DNA from: an uncultured Clostridia bacterium | GTDB taxonomy: Bacteria; Bacillota; Clostridia; Lachnospirales; Anaerotignaceae | Reading direction: 5' to 3' | Length of the DNA: 5,245 nt | Assembly (NCBI GenBank): GCA_910587195.1 | Contig: CAJUKL010000033.1 | Location: forward strand, 21,684 to 26,928 | Shown: positions 1-5,245 of the stretch, piece after piece | Layout of the letters: each line of letters starts with the position of its first letter | Position numbering within the stretch: the stretch's first letter is position 1 | Position numbers and translations under genes: made by a program | The notes under the pieces: generated by a model | The model's database searches: none | What the model was told of the DNA's origin: nothing | The model's input: the letters and a program-made list of their open reading frames with translations, nothing else

Positions 1-25
1 TATGTAAGGTGTTGTTCATCTTACG

Positions 26-1549
26 TCAAACAAGGTTAAAGTTCTTTCGCTTCCTTTCTTTCAAGAAAGGAAGTAATAAAAGTAAAAAGGAAAAATATAA
101 TAACATCATGCAGAAAAGACAAAGTAAAAAAAATAGTTTCGATGGCGAGCCTATTTGTATGATATAACGTATGATAAGACCAGAGGCACTACCAGCTAAT
201 AACGGCTTAAAAAAACAGTTTCCCCATAAAATATGTACCCGTGTGCAGCAAAAAATTTTGTACAGAGAAAGTGCCATTGTTACGATTAAACTTAAAAACC
301 ACCCAACCAAATAAGCATAAACGCCATAAATTGGAATGAAAAAATAAATAAAAGCAATATTAATCACAGAAGATAGTATATTTGTTTGAAAAATAAAAGT
401 ATGTTCTCCTAAGCCATTTAATAATCCATTTATTGTCATTTGCATATACAAAAAAGGACAGATAAATGCAAGTAAAAAAAGAATATCTCCTAAATCACTA
501 TGCCCATATACAATATAACAAACTTCTTTTGGAAAAACAGCAAATACAATTCCTGCACCAATGCTTAAAATAGAAGAAAATAGTAATGCAGCAGATACTG
601 TTGCAGATATTTTATTTTGTTGGTTGATAGCAGAAGCTTCTGAAATTTCTGGCACCAGAGAAACAGAAACAGAAGTTAAAAAAGCAGAGGGCAGCAAAAT
701 TAAAGGCATTGCCATGCCGGTTAATTCACCATAAGTACGCATGGCTTCTGTGGCAGAAAGTCCAAAAAGTTGCAGTCTTTGGGGAATTAAAATATTTTCA
801 GCGGTGGATAAAAAAGAACTAACAACACGGCTTGCAGTTAATGGAATTGCCATGCTACAAACCATATAAAATGCTTTGGAACGTCCAAACGTTGGCTTTT
901 TTATATATTTCTTTTTTCTTTTAAAATGAAGATAATGGAAAAATACAAATAAAAATGAAATTACTTCTCCTGAAACGATACCGATGACAGCACATACACA
1001 GGCATAAGATAAGCCTTTTGGTACAAATAAAGATGCTGTACAATAAATGGCAAACATACGCACAATTTGCTCAAGTATCTGAGAAATTGCTGGTATAATA
1101 GCATGTTGTAAACCTAAAAAATAACCACGAATACAAGAGCCACTTGACATAAAAGGAATGGCAAACGCAAGAACACGAAAAGCAAAGGTAATACGAGGTT
1201 CTTTTAATATTACTGTGGAAAACCAATCTGCATAAAAAAATAAAAAACTGCTGATAATTAGACTGGCAAAAAGTGTCATAAAAAGGGATTGTTTTAAAAT
1301 ACGTCCCATATTTCCTGTTTGATTGCGTGCTTTTTCCTGTGCTGTTAGCTTGGATATGGTGGTAGTAAAACCAGAGGAAGTAATACTCCAAGTCAACATA
1401 TAAATAGGCATAATTAATTGGTAAAGTCCCATTCCTTCAGAGCCAATAAGATTGACCATATAAACACGATAAAAAAAACCAATTACTTTTGTAATTAAAC
1501 TGGCAGAAGTTAAAATTAATGTGCCAGTAATGAGTGTTTTTTTGCTCAT
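26..1549 (-). CDS. spoVB: SpoVB-like MOP/MATE-superfamily flippase (stage V sporulation protein B)
   Basis: This is a 507-residue polytopic membrane protein of the polysaccharide-exporter (PST) branch of the MOP flippase superfamily. In Bacillus subtilis, SpoVB (about 518 aa) is needed for spore cortex synthesis and is thought to flip lipid-linked peptidoglycan precursor. The N-terminal block at residues 21-45 (KVIGFFYRVYMVNLIGSEG, then MGLYQL) is the family signature as I recall it. Other family-like segments are RGYFLGLQ (141-148), VSLVPEISEA (296-305) and GLLNGLGE (375-382). About 12-14 hydrophobic segments span the chain, and the C-terminus is basic (KERKRKN). I chose the ATG at 1549 because AGAGGG lies 7 nt upstream and the product then starts MSKKTLITGT, matching the family N-terminus. 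An in-frame ATG at 1612 would add 21 residues encoded by a terminator hairpin and has no Shine-Dalgarno. The gene lies downstream of the permease but behind that terminator, so it is probably transcribed separately. A sporulation-unrelated lipid-oligosaccharide flippase of the same family is the main alternative. Confidence 0.87.
   Translation of the reverse strand: MSKKTLITGTLILTSASLITKVIGFFYRVYMVNLIGSEGMGLYQLIMPIYMLTWSITSSGFTTTISKLTAQEKARNQTGNMGRILKQSLFMTLFASLIISSFLFFYADWFSTVILKEPRITFAFRVLAFAIPFMSSGSCIRGYFLGLQHAIIPAISQILEQIVRMFAIYCTASLFVPKGLSYACVCAVIGIVSGEVISFLFVFFHYLHFKRKKKYIKKPTFGRSKAFYMVCSMAIPLTASRVVSSFLSTAENILIPQRLQLFGLSATEAMRTYGELTGMAMPLILLPSAFLTSVSVSLVPEISEASAINQQNKISATVSAALLFSSILSIGAGIVFAVFPKEVCYIVYGHSDLGDILFLLAFICPFLYMQMTINGLLNGLGEHTFIFQTNILSSVINIAFIYFFIPIYGVYAYLVGWFLSLIVTMALSLYKIFCCTRVHILWGNCFFKPLLAGSASGLIIRYIIQIGSPSKLFFLLCLFCMMLLYFSFLLLLLPFLKERKRKNFNLV
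50..73. repeat. Inverted repeat in the 3' end of spoVB
   Basis: CTTCCTTTCTT and AAGAAAGGAAG are perfect eleven-base complements around TC. They lie inside the last codons of spoVB, encoding LPFLKERK. No T-run follows on either strand, so it does not look like an intrinsic terminator. The core at 54-69 is the reverse complement of the sequence at 3373-3388. Confidence 0.45.
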
Positions 1550-1601
1550 AAAAAATCCCTCTTTTTGCATAGTTTGTTTAACATATGCGAAAAAAGAGGG
1601 A
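1550..1601 (-). terminator. Terminator after the permease; its 3' arm holds the spoVB ribosome binding site
   Basis: On the minus strand the arm at 1601-1584 pairs with the arm at 1571-1556 through about sixteen base pairs, with a two-base bulge (1589-1590) and a twelve-base loop (1572-1583). Six T residues (1555-1550) follow and end directly against the spoVB ATG. It begins 10 bases after the permease stop codon. The 3' arm includes AGAGGG (1562-1557), the only plausible spoVB Shine-Dalgarno, so any read-through transcript would have that site paired. The T-run lies on the minus-strand side only, so the terminator is directional. Confidence 0.85.
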
Positions 1602-1608
1602 GATATAC
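1580..1608 (-). promoter_or_regulatory. Possible sigma-E-like promoter of spoVB
   Basis: On the minus strand GTATATC (1608-1602) and CATATGTT (1587-1580) are separated by 14 bases. As I recall it, the sporulation sigma-E consensus is KMATATT, about 14 bases, CATACAnT; the match is partial in both boxes. B. subtilis spoVB is a sigma-E-dependent gene, which makes a promoter here plausible. Transcription would start near 1572-1574. I found no good sigma-A promoter just upstream of spoVB. This rests on motif and position only and could be chance in AT-rich DNA. Confidence 0.35.
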
Positions 1609-1611
1609 CCA

Positions 1612-3006
1612 TTATTTTGATTTTGAAATGGTACTGTAAACAGGTAATCCAATTAAGGTAATAACAATGCTAATAATAGAACGTAATCTGTTATCGGTAG
1701 AAATTGCTTCTATAAAATGTCCGGAACCTAAAGTGGAAAATGTTTCAGATAATGTTGCAGCGTCACAAATAAAAAGCTGATTTAAAATAACATATACACC
1801 ACTTACAATAGCGATAATGGGAATAATAGGATACAATGGTACTTTATAAATTCTGTCTGCATTTGCCCATTTTTCCATTTTCCGCAACTTTATAACAGCA
1901 ACAAAGGTCAATGTATAAAATATCCAGCAGGAAAATACAGCAACATCTGTTAATAAATTAAATTGTCCTGTTAAAGAGTAAATAGCACCAATTGCGCCTA
2001 CCAATATAATGGAATTCATAGGAACTTGTGCACCGTTTAATTTAGAAAGCACATGGCTTGCAGGGAAAGAACCTTCTGCTGCTAAAGAATAGGCAACACG
2101 AGAACCAGAAAGCACAAATCCATTACAAGCACCAAACACAGAAATCATAATACCAACTGCAATAATTTTACCACCAACTTCACCAAAAATAGCAGTTGCA
2201 ACATCTGCTGCTGGTGTTGCTGTTGCGCCTAATGTACTTGCAGGTAATACCCAAAGATATGCTAAATTGATGACAAAGTAAACTGCCATAATTGCAGAAA
2301 CACCGCCAACAATCGCGAGTGGTAAATCTTTTCCTGGGTTTTTCATTTCTCCTGCAATCGCTCCAACGTTTGTCCAGCCTTCAAAAGCAAATAATACCGC
2401 CAAAAGTAAGGAGCTTAATGCATTTCCTGCTCTTACACCTTCCCCAACCATAGGGCTAAAAATAGGATTTTGTCCAGAACCTTTGATAAAACCAAATATC
2501 ATAAGTAAAATTAAGGGTATCAATTTACAGACGGTTGAAACGACTTGGACAGCACCGCCTACGCCAGAACCAAGCGCATTTAATACAATAATAATAATGA
2601 TAATTGCAATGGTGATAGCAGGTGTCAAAGCAGGATTGTTTGTAAAAAGTTCAAGTTGCTGTGCACAGATAACAGAAAGTGCCGCAATCATAGCAGGATA
2701 AAATAAAACACTTTGCATCCAGCCTGCTAAATAACCTACTTTTTTTCCAAAGGCTTCTTCTAAATAGGCAACCATGCCGCCTGTTTTTGGAATTAAAATA
2801 GCAATTTCTGCAAATGTTAATGCTGCCGCAATACTAGCAAGACCGCCAATAATCCAAGCTATCATGCCCAAACCCGGTGCACCACCTGTAGTTGTATAAA
2901 TAGATTGTGGTTTAAAAAATACCCCGGAACCGATAACGGAACCAACTACTGTTGCTAAAGCAGTAGATAAGCCTAATGTTTTTTTCATTTCGTTGCTGTT
3001 TGACAT
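1612..3006 (-). CDS. APC-superfamily amino acid permease (SteT/YfnA-like)
   Basis: This is a 464-residue secondary transporter of the amino acid-polyamine-organocation superfamily, acting in the cytoplasmic membrane, with about 12 predicted membrane segments. TM1 carries the unwound substrate-binding motif GSVIGSGVFFKP (22-33). TM2 with the following loop has FAEIAILIPKTGG (65-77) and YLEEAFG (81-87). TM6 has FAFEGWTN (207-214), followed by NPGKDLPLAI (223-232). SGSRVAYSLAAEGSFP (300-315) and YKVPLYPIIPIIAI (387-400) are typical of the SteT/LAT-like group. The loop before the last segment (about 411-440) looks somewhat long. The start is supported by AAAGGAGG six to seven bases upstream of ATG. 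Transcription comes from a consensus promoter through a tandem glycine riboswitch and its terminator, which points to glycine or a related small neutral amino acid as substrate, exchange partner or inducer. Known SteT is a serine/threonine exchanger; the exact substrate here is not readable from sequence. No frameshift or missing motif is seen. Confidence 0.93.
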   Translation of the reverse strand: MSNSNEMKKTLGLSTALATVVGSVIGSGVFFKPQSIYTTTGGAPGLGMIAWIIGGLASIAAALTFAEIAILIPKTGGMVAYLEEAFGKKVGYLAGWMQSVLFYPAMIAALSVICAQQLELFTNNPALTPAITIAIIIIIIVLNALGSGVGGAVQVVSTVCKLIPLILLMIFGFIKGSGQNPIFSPMVGEGVRAGNALSSLLLAVLFAFEGWTNVGAIAGEMKNPGKDLPLAIVGGVSAIMAVYFVINLAYLWVLPASTLGATATPAADVATAIFGEVGGKIIAVGIMISVFGACNGFVLSGSRVAYSLAAEGSFPASHVLSKLNGAQVPMNSIILVGAIGAIYSLTGQFNLLTDVAVFSCWIFYTLTFVAVIKLRKMEKWANADRIYKVPLYPIIPIIAIVSGVYVILNQLFICDAATLSETFSTLGSGHFIEAISTDNRLRSIISIVITLIGLPVYSTISKSK

Positions 3007-3012
3007 AAAAAG

Positions 3013-3020
3013 CCTCCTTT
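3013..3020 (-). promoter_or_regulatory. Permease ribosome binding site
   Basis: AAAGGAGG on the minus strand lies about six bases before the ATG at 3006. It is separated by some 70 bases from the riboswitch terminator and does not pair obviously with it. This supports transcriptional rather than translational control. Confidence 0.85.
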
Positions 3021-3087
3021 ATGATTGATATGATTAAAAATAGATAAACATTGCCTTTTTATATGGTATAAAATAAAAAAAGGGTAC

Positions 3088-3132
3088 AAAAAAAGAGAGA
3101 ACAACACGCAAAAAAAACGTGCCTTTCTCTCT
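3088..3132 (-). terminator. Riboswitch expression-platform terminator
   Basis: On the minus strand AGAGAGAA (3132-3125) pairs with TTCTCTCT (3101-3094). Above a single mismatch, GGCACG pairs with CGTGTT (two wobbles) around a nine-base loop, and a run of six or seven T residues follows (3094-3088). The first four bases of the 5' arm (3129-3132) also belong to the 3' strand of aptamer 2 P1. Glycine-bound aptamer should therefore disfavour the terminator, making this an ON switch by pairing logic. Confidence 0.88.
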
Positions 3133-3321
3133 GTCCTTATAACCTGAAAGCATTACTCCTACGGTGATTTTGTTAAAAAACAAGATACTCTCCAGAGTTC
3201 CATCAATAGCAGGTCAGTTTGCCTGAAAGATTCTTTCATATTTGGCAATATGAAATTGCTTCATCGGCTTTCTATGATACAAATGGTACAAAATTAGAAA
3301 TTTTCCTACTACTTCATTTGG
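3129..3321 (-). promoter_or_regulatory. Tandem glycine riboswitch controlling the permease
   Basis: Two consecutive aptamers resemble the glycine riboswitch. Aptamer 2 (3197 down to 3129) reads CTCTGGAGAG, a P2 hairpin TTGTT/AACAA (3170-3174 with 3179-3183), CACCGTAGGAGTAA, CTTTCAGG and AAGGACAGAG, close to the family consensus. P1 pairs 3193-3197 with 3129-3133. Aptamer 1 (3311 down to 3207) has P1 TAGTAGG/CCTGCTA (3305-3311 with 3207-3213), P2 TTTCTA/TAGAAA, junction GCCGATGAAGCAA and a nine-pair P3 hairpin (3234-3242 with 3247-3255, loop GCCA). The conserved CTTTCAGGCAAA follows. It has GGAAAA where GGAGAG is usual. A nine-base linker joins the two. A leader-linker kink-turn can form (CCA/TGG with tandem GA). 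The target gene is an APC amino acid permease rather than the more familiar gcv operon or AGCS symporter. Confidence 0.92.
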
Positions 3322-3340
3322 CAATATTTAATTTTTTATT

Positions 3341-3369
3341 ATTATACTATACAAAAATTTATTTGTCAA
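3341..3369 (-). promoter_or_regulatory. Consensus sigma-A promoter of the permease riboswitch transcript
   Basis: On the minus strand TTGACA (3369-3364) and TATAAT (3346-3341) match consensus at all twelve positions with a 17-base spacer (3347-3363). The start should lie near 3334, about 13 bases before the kink-turn leader of the glycine riboswitch. Such a strong promoter fits a gene whose output is set mainly by attenuation in the leader. Confidence 0.9.
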
Positions 3370-3371
3370 AC

Positions 3372-3389
3372 GCTTTCTTGAAAGAAAGC
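3372..3389. repeat. Inverted repeat abutting the permease promoter -35 box
   Basis: GCTTTCTT and AAGAAAGC form a perfect eight-base inverted repeat around GA. It lies two bases upstream of the TTGACA at 3364-3369 (minus-strand sense). The position would suit a regulator binding site, but I recognise no known operator. The sequence is simple enough to be chance. Confidence 0.4.
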
Positions 3390-3390
3390 A

Positions 3391-3566
3391 TTGAACTTTG
3401 TGTAAAACTTCGTTTTGCTGCTGTGCTTTGGAGTGGAATAGTTGTTTTGAATGAATGAAAACAGAATACCATCGGAAAAAAATTTAGAATTTGTTCCGTT
3501 CACAAAAAACTTTAAATCGCCTACGGCGAACAAAAATTGATTTCCGTACCACCAAAAAAGGAATAC
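3391..3566. other. Spacer between the two divergent promoters, no gene seen
   Basis: This stretch separates the permease and tyrS promoters. Open frames crossing it on either strand lack ribosome binding sites and run into promoter or leader RNA, so I call no gene. It contains one GC-richer hairpin, TCGCC/GGCGA (3517-3521 with 3525-3529, loop TAC), which stands out from the AT-rich surroundings. On the minus strand a T-run begins about seven bases after that hairpin, too far for a confident terminator. Confidence 0.6.
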
Positions 3567-3595
3567 TTGACTTTCTATTGCTGCTATGTTATCAT
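3567..3595 (+). promoter_or_regulatory. Sigma-A promoter of the tyrS T-box transcript
   Basis: TTGACT (3567-3572) and TATCAT (3590-3595) are separated by exactly 17 bases, each one mismatch from consensus. Transcription would begin near 3602-3604, just before the first bases that can be placed in T-box stem I. That position agrees with the expected leader start. The assignment rests on sequence match and placement only. Confidence 0.75.
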
Positions 3596-3610
3596 CTAAA
3601 AAATATATGA

Positions 3611-3846
3611 TTTGCGATGATTGAGAGATGGGCAAAGCTGGTTACAACTTCAGAGAGCAGTCTGGTTGCTGAAAAGACTGTAGTACAGTATTTGTAAATT
3701 ACGACTCATGAGCTTTTTGCAAGAGTCCAAAGGGATAAAGGCAAAACGGTTGCCATTCGTTATTATGGCACAAAGGCGTTGTTAGACGTAAATTAAGGTG
3801 GTACCACGAGTTTCCTCGTCCTTTTGGACGGGGAATTTTTTATTAT
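3611..3846 (+). promoter_or_regulatory. Tyrosine T-box leader of tyrS
   Basis: This leader RNA binds uncharged tRNA-Tyr and then allows read-through into tyrS. The diagnostic T-box AAGGTGGTACCACG is at 3795-3808. The antiterminator has helix A1 (3795-3798 with 3820-3823), the seven-base bulge TGGTACC (3799-3805) and helix A2 (ACGAG 3806-3810 with CTCGT 3815-3819). TGGT in the bulge would pair with ACCA at the tRNA 3' end, agreeing with the A discriminator base of bacterial tRNA-Tyr. Stem I has an AGAGAG bulge region (3652-3657) and an apical hairpin CAGTCT/AGACTG (3658-3663 with 3675-3680) around loop GGTTGCTGAAA. Below it is helix TTACAA/TTGTAA (3642-3647 with 3692-3697). The specifier is read as TAC at 3700-3702 (Tyr), followed by GACTCATGAGC as in other T-boxes. 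Stem III is TGCCAT/ATGGCA (3751-3756 with 3765-3770). The base of stem I is less certain. Confidence 0.96.
3814..3841 (+). terminator. T-box intrinsic terminator before tyrS
   Basis: CCTCGTCC (3814-3821) pairs with GGACGGGG (3826-3833) through eight base pairs including one U-G wobble, around a TTTT loop. AA and six T residues follow (3836-3841). The 5' arm shares bases 3815-3821 with the 3' strands of antiterminator helices A1 and A2, so the two structures cannot coexist. Without uncharged tRNA-Tyr this hairpin should stop transcription before tyrS. Confidence 0.93.
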
Positions 3847-3852
3847 AAAAAA

Positions 3853-3858
3853 AAGGAG
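3853..3858 (+). promoter_or_regulatory. tyrS ribosome binding site
   Basis: AAGGAG sits nine bases upstream of the ATG at 3868. It lies after the T-box terminator and outside the antiterminator, so control appears to act on transcription rather than by occluding the ribosome binding site. Confidence 0.85.
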
Positions 3859-3867
3859 TAATGATTT

Positions 3868-5097
3868 ATGAAAAATGCTTATGATGTATTAAAAGAAAGA
3901 GGATTTATTGAACAAATGACGCATGAAGAAGAAATCAGAGAATTGTTCAGCAAAGGAGAACCAGTAACATTTTATATTGGTTTTGATCCTACAGCAGATA
4001 GCCTTCATGTAGGGCACTTTTTAACAGTTATGGCAATGGCACATATGCAAAGATGCGGTCACAGACCTATTTGTTTGATGGGTGGCGGTACAGGCATGAT
4101 AGGCGACCCTACTGGAAAAACAGATATGCGTCGTATGATGACCATAGAAGAAATTGACCACAATGTAAATTGCTTTAAAAAACAACTTTCCCATTTTATT
4201 GATTTTGATGATGACAAAGCAATCATTGTCAATAATGCAGATTGGTTAAGAAATTTGAATTATATTGAATTTTTAAGGGAAATCGGTGTTAGTTTTTCTG
4301 TCAATAAAATGTTAACTGCAGAATGTTTTAAAACAAGAATGGAAAAAGGGCTTTCTTTTTTAGAATTTAACTATATGATTATGCAAGCCTATGACTTTTT
4401 AGAATTAAATAAACGTTATCACTGTGTAATGCAGTTAGGCGGAAATGACCAATGGTCAAACATTATTGCAGGTGTCGATTTAATTCGAAGAAAAGAAAGT
4501 AAACCTGCTTATGGTATGACATTTTCTCTTTTAACCAATAGTGAAGGGAAAAAAATGGGCAAAACAGAAAATGGTGCTGTATGGTTAGATGCATCAAAAA
4601 CATCCCCTTACGAGTTTTACCAATACTGGAGAAATATTGGAGATAAAGATGTTAAAAAATGTCTTTCTCTTTTAACTTTTTTACCGATGGAAGAAGTCAA
4701 CCGTCTTTCTGCATTGGAGGGCAGTGAAATTAACAAAGCAAAAGAGGTACTTGCATTTGAACTAACAAAAATTGTACACAATGAACAGGAAGCACAAAAA
4801 GCACAAGAAGCTGCTAAATCTTTGTTTGAAAAAGGTGCAGCAGGTGGTTCTGTTCCAACAACAGAAATGTCTACCGCAGAATTTGTAGACGGCATTGATA
4901 TTATTACCCTTTTAACAACTGCAGGAATTGTATCCTCCCGTTCTGAGGCACGTCGATTGGTGCAGCAAGGCGGTATCAAAGTAGCAGATAAAAAAATTGA
5001 CAATATTGAGCATAAAGTAACGATTGCCGATTTTACAAATAATCAAGTATTGATACAAAAAGGAAAAAAAGGATTCCATAACATTGTTATTTTTTAA
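3868..5097 (+). CDS. tyrS: Tyrosyl-tRNA synthetase (TyrRS)
   Basis: This is a 409-residue class I aminoacyl-tRNA synthetase that charges tRNA-Tyr with tyrosine using ATP in the cytoplasm. The length is normal for bacterial TyrRS. The Rossmann catalytic domain begins with FYIGFDPTADSLHVGH (35-50), whose HVGH (47-50) is the HIGH-box. GGGTGMIGDPTGK follows at 72-84. NYMIMQAYDF (168-177) carries the tyrosine-binding Tyr169, Gln173 and Asp176, and GGNDQWSN (191-198) is the usual GGxDQWxN. The second ATP signature is KMGKT (229-233), the TyrRS form of KMSKS. An anticodon-binding helical region follows, then a C-terminal S4 RNA-binding domain (about 340-409, with SRSEARRLVQQGGIKV at 357-372). GGAG lies nine bases before the ATG. 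Expression is controlled by the tyrosine T-box leader immediately upstream. The gene appears monocistronic within the window. Confidence 0.98.
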   Translation: MKNAYDVLKERGFIEQMTHEEEIRELFSKGEPVTFYIGFDPTADSLHVGHFLTVMAMAHMQRCGHRPICLMGGGTGMIGDPTGKTDMRRMMTIEEIDHNVNCFKKQLSHFIDFDDDKAIIVNNADWLRNLNYIEFLREIGVSFSVNKMLTAECFKTRMEKGLSFLEFNYMIMQAYDFLELNKRYHCVMQLGGNDQWSNIIAGVDLIRRKESKPAYGMTFSLLTNSEGKKMGKTENGAVWLDASKTSPYEFYQYWRNIGDKDVKKCLSLLTFLPMEEVNRLSALEGSEINKAKEVLAFELTKIVHNEQEAQKAQEAAKSLFEKGAAGGSVPTTEMSTAEFVDGIDIITLLTTAGIVSSRSEARRLVQQGGIKVADKKIDNIEHKVTIADFTNNQVLIQKGKKGFHNIVIF

Positions 5098-5169
5098 GGC
5101 TTAAAAAATAAATAGGGTAACCGCATAAAAATTTTTTCGCATAAATTATAATAATTTGAGTTTGAAAAT

Positions 5170-5191
5170 AAAAAAATGACACAGCTTGTCA
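5170..5191 (-). terminator. Possible terminator for a minus-strand gene beyond the right edge
   Basis: TGACA (5177-5181) and TGTCA (5187-5191) are perfect five-base complements around CAGCT. On the minus strand the hairpin is followed by seven T residues (5176-5170). The stem is short. If real, it would end transcription of a gene converging on tyrS from outside the window. The plus strand has no T-run after it, so it would not serve tyrS. Confidence 0.4.
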
Positions 5192-5225
5192 AAAAATGAC
5201 TTATTATGAACTTAACAAAAGTCAG

Positions 5226-5245
5226 AAGTTCTTGGGGAAACTTTT
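5226..5245 (+). terminator. Possible tyrS terminator cut by the window edge
   Basis: AAGTT (5226-5230) and AACTT (5239-5243) can pair around CTTGGGGA, and the window ends in a T-run that may continue. The stem is weak, and without the following bases this stays a guess. No better plus-strand terminator is visible after the tyrS stop. Confidence 0.2.

Noticed and set aside
1071..1391. 106-codon minus-strand open frame within spoVB
   Set aside because: It is an out-of-frame shadow of a well-supported coding region, with an aromatic and Cys-rich composition typical of such shadows.
1550..1612. In-frame upstream start for spoVB at 1612, overlapping the permease stop as TAATG
   Set aside because: It has no Shine-Dalgarno, adds 21 residues not matching the family N-terminus, and is encoded by the terminator hairpin. 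The ATG at 1549 has AGAGGG at good spacing.
2483..2701. 72-codon plus-strand open frame antisense to the permease
   Set aside because: It is antisense to conserved membrane segments of the permease and has no independent support.
3219..3458. 79-codon plus-strand open frame
   Set aside because: It lies antisense to glycine aptamer 1 and the consensus promoter, and has no ribosome binding site or family resemblance.
3366..3635. 89-codon minus-strand open frame
   Set aside because: It spans the tyrS promoter, the start of T-box stem I and the permease promoter region, has no ribosome binding site, and shows no recognisable domain.
4617..5003. 128-codon minus-strand open frame antisense to tyrS
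   Set aside because: It is a shadow of the conserved TyrRS C-terminal half, and no promoter or ribosome binding site is seen.
5105..5150. AT-rich run with AAAAATTTTTT as a possible tyrS terminator
   Set aside because: The flanking GC bases do not pair into a stem with a workable loop, and no clean T-run follows a stable hairpin.

Overview
The window looks like chromosome from a low-GC, spore-forming member of the Clostridia (Bacillota). The grounds are very AT-rich DNA with strong AGGAGG-type ribosome binding sites, a spoVB-type sporulation gene, and two leader RNAs typical of that phylum: a tRNA-sensing T-box and a tandem glycine riboswitch. I cannot name the genus from sequence alone.

Layout. 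On the minus strand, reading leftward from the middle, there is a perfect-consensus sigma-A promoter (3341-3369), a tandem glycine riboswitch (about 3129-3321) with an intrinsic terminator as expression platform (3088-3132), and an APC-family amino acid permease of the SteT/YfnA type (1612-3006). A terminator hairpin follows (1550-1601), then a SpoVB-like MOP/MATE flippase (26-1549). On the plus strand, reading rightward from the same intergenic region, there is a sigma-A promoter (3567-3595), a tyrosine T-box leader (about 3611-3846) and tyrosyl-tRNA synthetase, tyrS (3868-5097). The last 148 bases hold no gene; they carry a small hairpin that reads as a terminator for a minus-strand gene beyond the right edge.

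How the parts work together. The 861-base gap between the permease and tyrS is almost entirely regulatory. Two amino-acid-sensing RNAs are transcribed divergently from it: one senses free glycine and gates the permease, the other senses uncharged tRNA-Tyr and gates tyrS. Base pairing suggests the riboswitch is an ON switch, because P1 of aptamer 2 and the terminator share four bases. The permease is therefore probably induced by glycine, and glycine is a candidate substrate or exchange partner.

The permease/spoVB junction is the most unusual spot. The terminator's 3' arm contains the spoVB Shine-Dalgarno sequence, and its U-tract abuts the spoVB start codon. A sigma-E-like promoter also overlaps the hairpin and would start transcription in or beside its loop. 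I see no mobile element, CRISPR array, tRNA, rRNA or wholly new gene system here. The interest lies in the regulatory RNA and the junction architecture.
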